Shown in pieces: positions 12,055 to 25,499 of a stretch of DNA of 64,000 nt. The DNA lies in the NCBI GenBank assembly GCA_018894105.1, contig CM032123.1, positions 9,487,001 through 9,551,000 on the forward strand. The letters are read 5' to 3'. The notes below the pieces were generated by a model that did no database searches, was not told the origin of the DNA, and saw nothing but the letters and a program-made list of their open reading frames with translations. A program made the position numbers and the translations under genes. How positions within the stretch are numbered: the stretch's first letter is position 1; each line of letters opens with the position of its first letter. The stretch is from Jacaranda mimosifolia (lineage: Eukaryota > Streptophyta > Magnoliopsida > Lamiales > Bignoniaceae).

Positions 12055-12071
12055 CCATTTTTCTTGTAGTG
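12055..12071 (-). repeat. CACTA terminal inverted repeat end
   Basis: CACTACAAGAAAAATGG on the - strand. The next three bases (AAA, 12072-12074) would be the 3-bp target duplication, which cannot be tested without the other end. Confidence 0.75.
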
Positions 12072-15000
12072 AAAATTTTGTAAAAGAAAAGTCAATGAGC
12101 ATATTAAGAATTAACTGTTACATTAAATTTAGACGGTATGTACAATTAAAATCTAACTATTAAATAATTAAAAAAAAAACTAACTATTAAAACTTGATCT
12201 AGGATCATAACAATGACACCAAAAAATCAATTTATTTATAAAATTCAATACATAAACAATAGGAATCTAAGTTCAGGAAGAAATTGTTATGGAAACCCTT
12301 TTCTAGGTTGCACATCAGGTCACACTGTTCATAGGCTAAGCTATTGCAGCTGAGGTCGACACAAATGTGGTCATGCTTAATTTTTTCCCCTTAAAAATCC
12401 CGTCTGAATGTAGTGTTGCCACTGTTTGTATGCGGTGATATTGGCCAATCTTGCTACATATTGTTCTTTACTTGGGGGAGATGATGCCACACGTCCGTCA
12501 TCTACGACAACACAATGAATCATACTATTGAGTCGAGACCAGAGAGAAGCATTGGTCTTTTATCCATTTTGCCTCAACTTAAATTCTAGGAGGGGAAATA
12601 ATAAGTCAATTAATAGACCTATTCCCACATCAAAATTAAATTTGAAATTATATATTAATAAATTTAAATAGGCATAGGTAGTAGCTTGATTTGAATTGTT
12701 CAAACTCCAAATCGCCACATAAGATATAGTGTGATTTTGATGAACTTCTAAGCATGGACTTATCTAACAAGTTAGCAAAATTTGCGCGGGTGCGATTTGA
12801 TGCAATTTTCAGAAGTTCATGAGCAGTCCTAGCTATAAATTTCCTAATGCTTTTATCTACTCATAGCATTAATTGATTTTATAAATAGAACTTAATGTGT
12901 ATATATCTAGATTTCAATGTCTTCGGTTTTAATCAGGATTCTTGAAATGACATCAAATTTATGTTTGCACTAGTGTTTTGACTCTGATTTGACCACATAA
13001 AAAATGTTCGGCCAGTTGATATTGTTCTCAACTGAAACTTTCCGATACCTAAATTAGATTATGGTTGAGATAGGAAAGTTGAATTAAAAAATTCAAGTAA
13101 GATGTAAATGTAAAAAGCATGAAATGTTACTGTGTTGATTTTTTCTTTATATAAGTATAGAATTATCCTTTTTCATACAGTTTAATATAGCAACTCCATG
13201 ATCATTGAATTTCCTTGAATTCAATGGGCTATAATTAGGTTTTGATCTAGGTTAGGCCGAATCCAAACCCTGCAGATAAGACAAATATTCTTATTTTGAT
13301 AGAATATTTTAAAAGTTATAAGGGTAAAATAGTCTTTCAAACGAGTCCTGTCAGCTACACTAATCACTCCTAATTTACTACTTCAATAGGACAAAAGAAG
13401 AACAAAAACTCAGAAGAAGAAAATATTAACGTTGACGCACATGGTAAAACTGATTTTCTCCATTTTCAGGCGTCTTTTGACTATTTTCCCAAAGAAAACG
13501 AACAAACGAGCTTATGTGACTCTTCAACTATCATGTGAAAGCGTGTTTTTGACTTGACGCACAACTATTTTATTTTCATCAAAGATTTTTCTTTTTTCAA
13601 GTTTATAAACTTTATTTATGAAGAAATAGTTAATAGATTGGTGAGCATTAAATGCGGTACTTAAAGTTTTGAAAAACTTTGTAACCTTCTTAAATTACGT
13701 CCGCATGGCACATATTATGATTTTAAAATTTGTATATTGATATTTACTGATTCTCACATATTATATTTTGATATATATTTTCGAAACAAAAATCTATTAA
13801 TTTTTTATAACTAGGCAAAGACTATATATATATATATGCATATGTTGTATAATAGTAGACTTCTTATGTAAATGTACAAGTGATGCACGAATTATTTTCA
13901 TTTAACATTTGTTTAAAAATCATTACGCACTTTTAATTTTCTGATTAACAAGAATAAAACTAAATGATTTCATATGTTTGTACTCATATTCTTTACAAAA
14001 ATCAATCTCGTATAATTAGCCATCTAATCTTGATTTAACCATTTTATCATGTAATATTAAGTTGGTATCTATTGGCATATTATTTTGGCTTATATAATCA
14101 AGCTTTAGTCTTTTCCATCATTCCTTTTTTTTTTCCCCTCTTAACAAATTAGGCAACTTAATATAATTCACATTATTGTTTTTATCATTTGTCTTAGATA
14201 TCTGAATCTCACAGGTTTTCACTTATAATTTAATTAATTTATGTGTCAAGTAAAAATCCTATATGGAGTTGTCGAAATTTTTACTTGTTCACATTTCAAT
14301 TCATTTATAAAAAGTCCTTGAAAGACGTTCATATTTTTTTATCTTATATTTGGCATCAATATATATGTTTATGTAATTTAGTTTTTCATAAATCTGTTCT
14401 CAACTTCATTACTGAATACACTAACACTACATTTGGTATACAAAATTTGGTGAGGAATAATATAGAGCTAAAGAAAATTCGATTTCTTCCCAAAATAGTA
14501 AGGAAAATGATAGAAAAGCTTATATAACTGTATCTCATTCTTCAATATTTTCATCACCATTGAGATAGTGGAAGTATATAGTAAACTACATTCTGTCCAC
14601 ATTCAAATTTTAAATCTTTCTTAAATTGTAGTCAATTTGGTGACATTTTTTAATATCTTAATCAAGATTCTCTCCAACTTTATCAATTTTGTTTGAAAAT
14701 TTATATATACTATAAAATATCAAAAGCCAAAATATAATTCTATTTATGCCTATAAATAAATAAATACCTTAACTATAGAAACTCAATGATTTTCAAATAT
14801 CATGAATAAAAGAGAGAGAAAATAGAGAGAAATTAATTATGCTGGACAAACTATTATAATAACTAAAAAGAGAACTAAAGATTTGTATAAATAAAAAGAA
14901 AACTCAACCAATTTATATAAATTTCGAGACAATCAAATAACATATGTAAGAATGGAAAAAATTTATGAATCCCTTGTCCCTAGCCACTAGCATCATATAA

Positions 15001-15349
15001 TCAAAAATCAAAAAACCAAAAAAGAAAATAAAATGATAAATCTAATAAGACAGAAAGTGAATAGCAGCTAGAAACTAATTAAAGAGGAGGAAAAATCAAA
15101 CAAAGCCAATTAAACATAACTTAAGAAACACAAATCTTTCAAAAATGTATTGACATATAATAGAACTATGGCAGCACATAAAGATAAGAGAGGTGGAAAT
15201 TAAAGATACATGTAGAAGGGAGTATAATCATGGAGCTTTTAAAAAATTAAAATTATGAGAAGAAATAATAAGAGAGAAAATGTGGATAACCGTTTATTCT
15301 AGACGTTGTTAATTAAGCCTACATTCAAGTTTTTAATCTTTATTAAATT
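12072..15349. other. AT-rich intergenic DNA, no gene recognised
   Basis: Open frames here are short and of AT-rich, low-complexity composition. A less AT-rich patch at about 12290-12560 has no recognisable coding frame. Short TA microsatellite near 13825-13840. Nothing else supportable seen on either strand. Confidence 0.6.
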
Positions 15350-16090
15350 ATTATTATTAGGTTATGATTTTGATGAATGACAATGAAATATTTGTCGCTT
15401 TAATTCAAGCAATTCATGATTTGTTACTCTTTTTTGGTCATTGTATTATAAAATATTGTTGATTTCTCTTATATGAAAAGAGTAACTTGGAGATACTAAT
15501 GAAGGTTGAAAAATCTCCTTTGATTGACAAATGACATTCAAACTTGGTAAGTAATCGTAGTAGCCCATATATGAAAAGTCACCGTTGGAACATCTTGCAA
15601 GAGTGAAGACTAATCATTTAATCCAAAAGAGCTACATTCAGAATTATAAGCCTTTGCCTATGAAAATATTTAGCTTTTGCTCTTAGCTTTCTTGAGGTAC
15701 CATTGTTGGAGAAAAAAAAGTGGCGTGTTGTTTTCTTTCAGTTGGAACTTTCATCAGCCGTGCAGTCCTATGTGTTAGGGATTCTGTAATATTCTTCCCC
15801 CTCTACTATATCAATTTGTTTAATGTAGTAGCAGTTTGTTTAGCTTGTTTGTTCATTTTATTGAATTTCTTTGTACTAATTCTCTTTGGAATTATTAGTG
15901 AAATTTGTAGATTAAAATTCTATGTGAAAAAATTAAATAGTGGATATAGGCTTATTGAACAACTATAAATCCGCAATGTCATTTACTCTATTACTTATTG
16001 CTTTTTGTTATTTATGGAACTTCAGTTATACTTGGAAGTTTCGATTTGCAGTTTTACTGAATTATCTTTTATATATCAAAAGACTCCTTT
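15350..16090 (+). repeat. Ty1/copia-type LTR remnant, probably solo
   Basis: The stretch 15945-16075 (from AGTGGATATAGGC) matches 62770-62912 in the 3' LTR of the copia element at the right end of the window: same TTACTTATTGCTTTTTGTTAT core with scattered substitutions. The opening TTAGGTTATGATTTTGATGA at about 15356 also looks like the start of this LTR type. No gag or pol lies on either side, so it is probably a solo LTR. Left border approximate. Confidence 0.55.
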
Positions 16091-16198
16091 GAGTCAATTT
16101 TGCCTTTGAAACCTTGAAAACTTTCAATAACTAATTTGATGACATCGTGTTTAGGAAGTTAAATGAAATACCTCTAAATTTATCATTTATGTAAGACG

Positions 16199-16510
16199 TT
16201 TTTTTTGTTTTTTCATATGCTAAAAGGAAAATTTATTTCATATCAGTCACGATAACATTCAAAAGGAATGTGGGAGCATGATCTTCCCACATACCAAGAT
16301 CAAACATAGAATTTGCGACCCTAGCAATACTGTGAGCTGCTTGATTCGCTAATCTTCTAACAAAACAAACATTACAGTTTCCAATATCATGCAATAGAAC
16401 TTTTCAATCAGAAATCACTAATCCAAAATAGGAATTATCTTCTATCTCATTGAAAACCGCATTCACTACCTCATGGGCATCCAACTCGAAACAAATCTTT
16501 GTCTACTTTT
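16199..16510 (-). pseudogene. LINE 3' end: C-terminal RNase H remnant with A-rich tail
   Basis: Read on the - strand, one frame from about 16510 to TAA at 16233-16235. Landmarks: FELDAHEVVNAVFNEIEDNS, CNVCFVRRLANQAAHSIARV and MWEDHAP, the end of the RNase H domain (RVT_3 type) found at the C-terminus of plant LINE ORF2 proteins. One in-frame stop lies near 16402. The stop codon is followed within about 20 bp by an A-rich tail, the usual LINE 3' end. The 5' part is missing, as expected from truncated reverse transcription. Confidence 0.8.
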
Positions 16511-16519
16511 TGATATCAT

Positions 16520-18006
16520 TTATGTAAGTTAATCAGTTTTATTTGAAAAAAAAAAAAAGGAATTTCTAATTTGTGTGAACAGTCGGTTTTGAAAAAGTTG
16601 TTAGACATCGTCATTAAACTTGAAATGAAGTAGTTGATAATATTGAATGATCTGACTTAAAAAATAAAGATAATGATTTAATTCAAAATACTCAATGACT
16701 TCAAAACCAAAATATTAATTAAATTAAGTCCTAAACAGCAAGTGAAAGAATTAAAAATTAATTAGACGATTCATATATAATTACTAAAGATAACTAATTA
16801 GCCAAAATTAAATAATTATGTCAATAAACACCCTTCCTATACTACACCGCATACGTAGAGTGGTACCAAAGAGTCTTTAACTCAATCAGATTCACTTGAC
16901 TGAGTCCTTGTCGCAATTTTGAACTATTTAATTATATTAAAAACTTTCTTTCCTCCAAGCATAATATTAGACATTTGATTTTAATTTTTTTTTCTAATTA
17001 TGGAAAAAAATACTAATTATTAGAGTTAATATAATAAAAAAAATAAAAAATTTCATCATCAATTATCAAGTCCTGGGCCTATGCTAGCTATTGGAAGATA
17101 ATTTCTCGAAATTTAACCGTTGTGGTATCTTTTACTTTTTTCTAATTTTAGTCTTGGTTAAATATATGTATAAATAATGAATTTCAGGAGAGTTACAAGC
17201 TTTAAAAATCAAAATTTTATGAAGTTACAGAAATCAACTAAAGCAGAACCAGTTTGGAAAGCTAGAATAATTGAAGGACTTCTCCATTTAAGAGCTTAGT
17301 TTTAGGTCTTTTCTAATCTTGTGCTAAATTGCCATATATAATCATGTTAGCTGGGCATTAATTTTTGTTAATCTTTGGGCAACATTTAAATTTACGAAAT
17401 TGATATTCGTGCTAAAATAACTACTGAAAATATTTTATTATTTTCTCAAACGTGGAACAATATTTTTTAAAGACAATATAACTTATTTGGAGCGTCAATG
17501 CATACTCTCTTAATTGTGTGTACGTCCGTCCTTATGCAGTGTAAGTGATTTCCCAGCACATGGAGCATTTACTAGCATAGCATATATAACAAACTACCAT
17601 AAAATTAATTAGAAAGAATATTTAAAAAACTAATGGATAGGTGGATGACGTAAGGGTAATTGTGAAGAGGATAATTAATACTAGTACTATCGTCTTAAAT
17701 TTTAATAAATGCTGATAAGGCGAGCCATAAGTAGACTAGCCAAAGGCGATTCCCTGTTTCAATTTGTTCTTCAAAGACAAAGCCCCCATTTTCACTTTTT
17801 TTAGTAGCAACTGCTTGAATTAAATTCCATTAATTCGAGAAATTTCATACTACCTATTAATTAGTATAATATTAGAACAAATTAAATATATAAATACAAA
17901 TCTGTAAATAAAATAATGATTTCACTTGATATGTGTGTAATTGTTCATATGGAATTGAATAGTACTAATAGGTGATATATCAAATAGTCTTACGCATAAT
18001 AGGCAA
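16520..18006. other. AT-rich intergenic DNA
   Basis: No coding frame, terminal repeat or structured element recognised. Confidence 0.55.
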
Positions 18007-18350
18007 AATTTCTTTTTTAGTCCCACAAAGTAGGGCGGGGGGGTCTGCAATAATAGTCCTTTGCTTTACAAGAATTTCAAAAACATCCCAAAATTTAAAA
18101 AATAATAGCGAAATTAGTTCCAAAATTCTATTTCTATTAAAAATTTAACAAGGTTGGTCACATATCCCACACATGACTGTTAGTCAGCTTTTTGAAGTTC
18201 ACATGCAAAGTTGCTTTTTCAGTCCCACAAGATAGGAAGGTCTATAGAAATTATCCTTACTTTACAAAAAATTAAAAACCATATGAATATTTAAAAATAA
18301 GAAATTACAATTGCTCTTAGACATCTATTTATATTATAAATCTTCGTTAA
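18007..18350 (-). repeat. Dispersed repeat family, copy A (two diverged units)
   Basis: The complement of 18011-18110 matches 31540-31620: both run TTTAAATTTTGGGAT, TTGTAAAGCAAAGGA, then a pyrimidine-rich block and GGGACTAA. A second, more diverged unit follows at about 18205-18300. Copies A and B are in opposite orientation on either side of the chromovirus element. I do not recognise the family. Confidence 0.6.
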
Positions 18351-18888
18351 GAGAGAAGAAACATAGAGCACAGATAGGGTAACAACTTCTGTTTGCAATT
18401 TCCAAATGCAAATGATATATTTTCTGTCATAAATCCTAAATTCCATTTTAGAAAAAACTCTCTTTAATTTATATGTTTACTTTTCTCTTATTATTTCCTC
18501 AACGAAAGGTGCTGAACATTTAAACAAAATAAAACAATTAAAATAGCATCCTATTCATATAAAAAGAATAGTTCAATTCTTTTACCATAAAAAGCTCTCA
18601 ATAATTAATTTAAATAATTATCATTCCAAGTTCATATGTCAATAAACAAACCAATTCTCAACAAAAAGAAAAAGATTATATTGTTTTTCTTCATATATAT
18701 TCATTCGAAACTTTAAATTATTGTATACGAACCATGACAACAAAAAATCCTCAAGAAAATACTTATAACCAATTCATAAATAGATGATTCCTACCTTAGT
18801 CATGGTTTGAACAATTGAATGGATGCGCTAGCTAGTCCTAGAAATGTTGTCAATGTAACTCAAATTGTTTGTTATGCAAGAAATATTA
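18351..18888. other. AT-rich intergenic DNA left of the chromovirus element
   Basis: No gene recognised. Its last five bases, TATTA at 18884-18888, form the left target duplication of the adjoining retrotransposon. Confidence 0.6.
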
Positions 18889-21800
18889 TGTGACACCCCA
18901 CTCGGGATATAGCCCAAAAGTCGGAATGCCACTCAATTCAATCCTATAGCATGCAATATTATATCCGATAGGCTTATAAATTTTTTTCCCACAATTCTCC
19001 AATAAACCACAACGATTACAACTCACAACATGCTTTAAACCTAATACCATAATATCAGAGCGCTTAATTCATGCATAATAGCCCATCAATAATCAGAACC
19101 AAGATATCAACATAAGCAACATAATTCATACATACTAAAAGTCTTACATTCGTCCCAACATATTACACATTTCTAATACCAAAATATAATCAATGGTGAA
19201 TTCATATATAAACATACATTCACCAAGCACTAATACAAAACATCACGTCAAAACCCTCAGTCCAAGCCTCATGTCTCATACCTATTTGAAAGGAAATAAA
19301 CGATATGAGGGTGAGTCATAAGGACTCAGTTAGGAATAAGGCAAAACAGTAGACGATTATCGAGCGTCAACATTAATAGTGAGGTTCAACAATTTGGAAC
19401 TGTGGAAGCATAATCATATGTCAAAATGAAGAAAAAGGACAGTTTTCTAACAATTAACAAATGCTAGGTTGAAATGCTATAACCGTCAGCTCAAAAGGCC
19501 AGAGGTCATCTTGACCGATGTTGTTCGGGAGGTACAAAACGTCTCAATGGATCACAATTCGGGAGGGAATACAGACGGCTCAGTTGGCCTGGGATATCAG
19601 CCCGATCCAGACTGAGAACTCACTCCAGCTTTTGTTCCACGAGAAAAGTACAAATAAGAGTACACACCCAACAGAATATGCATTTCAAGAAAAGAGCAAA
19701 ATATGCATATCAGAATACCCTTATGCCTCCATGATAGTACAATTGATCAACAATAACAATTTTGTAGCACGAGCATGACAGCTCAGCAATAACATTGGCA
19801 CAAGCATGACAGCTTGGCAAGGCTCTCGGCCCAACCATTATCCTGTATCATTTTCAATCAAGATTTTGAACGACAATTGCCAATAGGGCAGAACAACTGA
19901 ACAAATATGTCAACAAGGCGATCTATGATACACTGATCAATCAAGAAAAACCAATACAATATTTGACAAAAATAATACCAATTAAACAGGAACGATACAA
20001 TGAAACTGTGAAAGTTCATGGTTCCAGAACGGTAAATTAGTTTATGATCAGAATAATTTTAAAACCACAACCTACTTGGGCGTACAATTCAGTTTTAGAT
20101 AGAATTTACAAATTTAGATAACTTCATAGAGTTCAATTGAAAACAGTCATTTTCAAGAAAAACAGATAAAATACCAATCAGTTTCAAATCAAGAGAACCT
20201 CATAGGGTTCGATAATCAACAATGGTAATTAAGACAGATGTCAAATCAGCAAAACATAATGGGTTCAATGATAGATATGGAATAAGCTCATACAAAGCAA
20301 GAACCAATTGGTAGATCCCTCACAGGAGTAACAATAATTAACAGAGTATGGTAATCAAGTCAATACTGACCCTCACAGGGGTTTATCAAGAAAATCGATA
20401 TGTACAAGAGGTGCTGGATTAGTAGACCTTCACAGGGATAACAATAGTTAACAGAGTACGATAATTAAGTTAATACCAACCCCTCACAGGGGTTTATCAA
20501 GATAATTGATAGGTACAAGAGGTGTCAGATTGGTGGATCCTTACTTATCAACCTTGGCAATGAAGTCAATATCTACTAATCCTCAACGCAAACTCCTCCG
20601 TCAACTATTCAAAAGAGTAATTTTCTATCAAAACCCTTGTTCAACCCTAATGATGTCCAACATTTATAATCATTCTAATAACAATCCCATTTTCGGTAGT
20701 TATCCACCTAATATTGTGGTTAGAGTTTATGCTTTGGTACTTTCACCATAAACATGCTATTCGAACCGAATATATAAAATATTTACGGAGTTCATCCTAT
20801 ACTGGTAAAATAATACAATTGAATCCCTAATTTACATATTTAACCTTATAACATTACACGATGTCAATTGTAGCAACCCAATTATCAATAAAAATCTAAA
20901 TTTTGTCACTTAAGTCATGGTTAGATAAAATTAGGATTTTCTACACTTAATATGCTTATCTAACCATGGATCACATGAAATAATACAATATCGGGTTTTT
21001 TCGAGCTCAAGTATGTGCATGCATGTTTGATTTCCCATGCATGGCTATATTTTTCAGTCGATCTGTTTATTCTTTCCGATTATACAAGGTTAGATATGAT
21101 TTGAACGTGTATATATATACATGCAATACAAAATTGTTTTCTTTTGGCTAATTACCAAATATCTTACTATCGAAGCAGAATTTCAACGATAAAACTTTGT
21201 GCATGCGCTCATTGCAATGAGGCGAAAAAATTGCTTTTGTGTCGCTGTCATCGGCTGCTGTCTTCCACCGCCAGAAAACTCCACCACCACTATTAGGAGC
21301 TACGTCTTGGTGAGTTGAAGTAAACCGCCCAAACAATTTCTTCAAATGCCTTCGAACCAAGGTTCAATTGTAGCCTGAAAGCCTCAGCGCCACCAAGCTC
21401 CGCTGTGTTGGTCTTTGCTTAATTTCGTCACTGTCCATCGCTCAAACTCGAAACCAAAAACACCTCATTACTTCCCAAGCTGTGCTCTACTGACCTCATA
21501 CCCCATAACCTATGTTCGTCGCCGGAAAATGCAAACCCACCAACCTCCACTGTCGACCAAGTTTTAGTCGCCGTTTTCAGTGGCTCCGTTGCTCGATTCG
21601 CTATGCATGTGGGGTCTGTGTGTTCCTAAAGTTGAGAAGGAGAAGATGGTCGGTTCACTTTTGTGTTTCGGGGTTCGCCGGAGAAGGGGAGAAGAAGGTG
21701 TTTTAGTGGGAAGAATAGAAATGTGGGGGAGAAATTAAAAATAGGTTATTTATAGATTTAACCTTTTCTGAATTACGAGTTGACCCCCATAAGTTTTGTT

Positions 21801-22027
21801 AGGTTTAATTTAGCCACCAAATTATGATAGCCCTCACATTGGGTCCACTAACTATTAAAAATTACACATTGGCCCTCCTAATTTTTAAATAATGATGCAA
21901 TTAAGTCTTTTTATATTTGCTTTTTAACCCACAAAACTTTTGAAAAAACTCAAATAAATAAATTAAAATTATTATAAATTAATACTTAAATAAATATAAA
22001 AATCAATGCATTTCTAAGGGTGTTACA
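18889..22027 (-). repeat. 3' LTR of the chromovirus (left in the window)
   Basis: Matches 27997-31136 throughout with scattered substitutions and small indels. It contains two tandem units of about 110 bp at roughly 20305-20530, each with ACAATA.TTAACAGAGTA and CCCTCACAGGGGTTTATCAAG, shared by the other LTR. Near the U3/R side it contains TATAAATA on the - strand (21747-21754), followed by CCCCCAC-rich sequence. Short open frames inside are not conserved as proteins. Confidence 0.93.
21747..21754 (-). promoter_or_regulatory. LTR TATA box, left LTR copy
   Basis: TATAAATA on the element strand; the same site is at 30856-30863 in the other LTR, so it is conserved between copies. Confidence 0.45.
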
Positions 22028-22041
22028 GACTCCCCCATCTT
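22028..22041 (-). other. Polypurine tract of the chromovirus
   Basis: On the - strand AAGATGGGGGAGTC directly precedes the LTR start TGTAACA. The position next to the 3' LTR confirms the element's orientation. Confidence 0.8.
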
Positions 22042-25000
22042 AAAAGAATCTGGTCCCCAGATTTTCACCTGAATACTGGAAAAGTTCAGGGTATTGCTGG
22101 CACATAAGATCTTCTGGTTCCCAAGTTGCTTCCTCAACGTTATGATTGCGCCAGAGAACTTTCATTTGAGGAATCCTTCGATTCCTAAGTCCTCAAAACT
22201 TTCGGTCCAGAATTCTAATTGGTTGTTCCTCATATGTTAGATAACTTTGCAGAGACACACTGGCATGGGGGATAACATGAGAAGGATCAGGATGATATAT
22301 CCAAAGTTACGAAACATGAAAAACATCATGAATGCCTGTCACTTCTTGGGGCAGTTCTAGGTGGTACGTTACTGGTCCGATTTTCTCACATATCTTATAA
22401 GGATCAACATATCTTGGGTTAAGTTTTCTGCTTTTACCGATCCTTCAAACACCTTTCCTCAGAAAAACCTTCAGAAATACCTAATCACTGACTTCAAATT
22501 CTAAATCCCTTATCCTCTTATCTGCATAACTTTTCTATTGGTCCTGTGCAAGTTTCATTCTCAGCTTAATGATCTGCATTTTCTCAATAGTCTCTTGGAT
22601 CAATTCGGGTCTTGTAGTTCCTAGGGACTTTTAGTCGTGACTCTTGCACTCCTCAAGATCCCAAGGTAATGGAGATTGACACTTTCTACCATATAGCGCT
22701 TCGTATGGAGCCATTTGAATCTTAGACTGGTAGCTGTTACTGTATGTAAATTCAATTAAAGGCAAGTGTCGGTCCCAACTTCCCCCAAAGTCCAAAACAC
22801 AAACTCGTAACATATCCTCCAATATTCGTATGGTTCTCTTCGATTGTCTATCCGTTAGGGGATATGCAGTGGAACTAAATTGCAACCTTATGCCCAAGTG
22901 TTCTTGCAAAGCCTTCCAAAGTCTTGAAGTGAACTTTGGATCACGATGCGATACAATAATGATTGGGGTTCCATGTAATCTAACAATTTCCTTGATATAT
23001 AACTTGACCAACATCTCGACCCTATACTGTGTCTTGACAGATAGAAAGTGTGCAGATTTAGTCAGTCTGTCTACTATCACTGATATGCTGTTGTATCCAC
23101 CTTAGGCCACTGGTAGGCTTGTTACAAAGTCCATGGTGATTTGTTCCCATTTTCAATCAAGTATTGGAAGTGGTTAGAGTAGTCCTGATGGCTGCTGATG
23201 CTCCGCCTTAACCAATTGACAGGTTAGACATTTTTGTATATAATTTGTGACATCTTTATTCCGTTCTACTAGAACTGCTTTCTCAAGTTTTGATACATAT
23301 TTGTACCCTTGGGATGTATCGCGAACTTTGACTTATGTGCCTCATCCAATAATCTCTCTTTTACTTCTTCCAGCATGCAGATTCTCTTGCGAAACAGAAT
23401 AGTACCTTGCCTATTGGTACTAAACTTGGATTCCCCAAATCTCTTGAATGCTTTCTTTCTTTCTGATACCCGTTCGTCATTAGCTTGAGCCTGTTGTATT
23501 TCATCATACAATTTTGGTTTCACATTTACTCTAGCAAGCCAAACTTTTTATCTCATTCGTATCACAACATTTGACTTTGAAACCTTCAACTTTGTTGTTC
23601 CTGTCAGGTGAGCTACTCTAGCTCTGTGGCTCAAGGCATCTGCTACCACATTTGCTTTCCCTGATTGGTACACAATTGACAAATCATAATCCTCAAGGAA
23701 TTCTACCCGTCGGCGTTGTATCATTTTCAAATCTTTTTGAGTACGCAGATACTTGAGACTCTTATGGTTAGTATATACCTCAAATGTAGCTCCATAGAGG
23801 TAATGTCTCCATTTTAATAGTGCGAATATGACCGCAACTAACTCCAAATCATGAGTTAGGTAGTTTTCTTCGTGTGATTTGAGCTTTCTGGATGTATAGG
23901 CGATGACACGCCCTCTCTGCATCAGCACACACCCAAGCCCTTCCTTAGAAGCGTCTGTATAAACTATAAAATCTTTCAATCCATCTAGAAGAGCCAGGAC
24001 TAGAGCTGTCGTCAATCTATTCTTGAGTTCTGGGAAGTTCATCTCAGAATCATCACCCCAGTTAAATGGCTGATTCTTCTGTGCTAGCTTAGTCAATGGG
24101 CCAGCTAACTTAGAGAAATCCCATACAAACCTCCGATAATAGCCAGCTAGACCCAGAAAACTACGGACTTTTGTTACATTCTTAGGTCTTTTCCAGTTGA
24201 CTATTGCCTCTACCTTATAGGGATCAACTTCTATCCCATTCTGGGAGATAATATGTCCAAGAAAGACTACTTGTTCTATCCAGAACTCGCACTTACTGAA
24301 CTTAGCATATAACTGATGCTCCTTTAAAGTTTTGAGTACTAAGCATAAGTGCTCTGCGTGCTCTTCTCGAGATTTTGAGTATACAAAGATGTAATCTATA
24401 AAGATAACCGCAAATTTATCCAGATATGGCCGAAACACTCGATGCATTAGATCCATAAATGTCGCCGGGGCGTTAGTCAAACCAAACCACATTACTACGA
24501 ACTCGAAATGACCATATCAAGAATTGAAGGCAGTTTTTGGTATATCCTCTTCTCTGATCTTTAACTGGTAATACCCCTGCCTTAAATCCAACTTTGAAAA
24601 GATTATAGATCCTTGTAGAAAATCAAACAACTCTTCCACGTGCGGTAAAGGATACTTATTTTTGATAGTGACTTTATTCAACTCTCTGTAATCAATACAC
24701 ATTCTCAGGGATCAAATCATTCTTTTTAACGAACAACACTGGGGCTCCCCACGGGGAAGTACTTGGTCTTATAAACTTATTCTCCAGCAGTTCCTGAAGT
24801 TGGTCCTTCAACTCTTTCAACTCTATTGGGGCCATTCTATAAGGAGTCTTAGGTATAGGTGCGGTTTCTGGTAGAGTGTGAATAACAAATTCTATCTCTC
24901 TATTAGGAGGTATCGAATCCAACTCCTCTGGGGATACCTCAGGACACTCGGCCACTATATCCACTTCTTCTATTTTGGCCTTATCTCGGGGCTTATTTAT

Positions 25001-25452
25001 AAGGTATGCCAAAAATCCCCGCCCGCTTTCTTTTAGAATCTTCTTGGCCTCTAGTGCTGATATTAGTGACAGCGATGTAGCATTATTTGTAGTTTGGCGA
25101 GTTGATATTGCGTCTTCTCCCTAAGCATAATACTATTGGTGAAACAGTTCACCTACGCTTGATGTTTATATAACCAATCCATTCCAAGAATCAGATCATA
25201 CCCTTGAATAGATATCTATATGAGGTTGAGTGGATATACCTCATCCCTTATCAACGCTGGACAGTCCTGATATATTGTATCTGTTGTTAACCCTATCCCT
25301 AGAGGGGTTAGAACTTCTATCTGATAGGTCATAGCTTTAGGTTGCTTGTTCAACTTTTGAGAGAAAGTAGAAGACATGAAAGAATGAGATGTATTGAGGT
25401 CATACAAGGCATTACCAGAGATACCAATTATAGAGACCATACATTCTACCAC
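22042..25452 (-). pseudogene. Chromovirus pol: protease, RT, RNase H, integrase, chromodomain-like end; heavily mutated
   Basis: Read on the - strand. Protease at 25452-25216 with the active-site region degraded to YDLNTSHSF. RT starts 25012-24692 (SPWGAPVLFVKKND), shifts frame, continues 24702-24517 ([20 protein letters not shown]) and 24492-23548. The catalytic box at 24391-24402 reads F-I-D-Y where the family has YxDD, so one aspartate is lost. RNase H begins [12 protein letters not shown]. Integrase core 23080-22631 reads SHRDPKF and DRQSKRTI, where the family normally has SDRDP and SERT, so two of the three acidic residues are gone. At 22205-22080 the frame KVLWRNHNVEEATWE is the chromodomain-like C-terminus. 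Multiple stops and shifts; not functional. Confidence 0.9.
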
Positions 25453-25499
25453 TTTATTTGGATCTGGTGCGTCTTATCCCGTTAAAGCATAAGCACGAG

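Larger units (their letters stand above)
9435..12071 (-). mobile_element. CACTA (En/Spm) DNA transposon, one terminal part only
   Basis: The right end reads, on the - strand, CACTACAAGAAAAATGG from 12071 inward, the standard plant CACTA terminus. Inward lie many short subterminal motifs of the GTGACA/TGGCATT type (about 11630-12060), typical of CACTA ends. Further in are two exons of a Transposase_24-type gene transcribed away from this end. No matching left terminus is seen; the body stops at the LTR of Tat element 1, which probably inserted into it and carries the rest out of the window. 9435-9738 (intron-like) and 10246-11600 (5' flank) show no further coding sequence that I trust. Confidence 0.75.

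Noticed and set aside
12290..12560. Less AT-rich patch that might be an exon
   Set aside because: No frame on either strand is open across it or matches a known domain.
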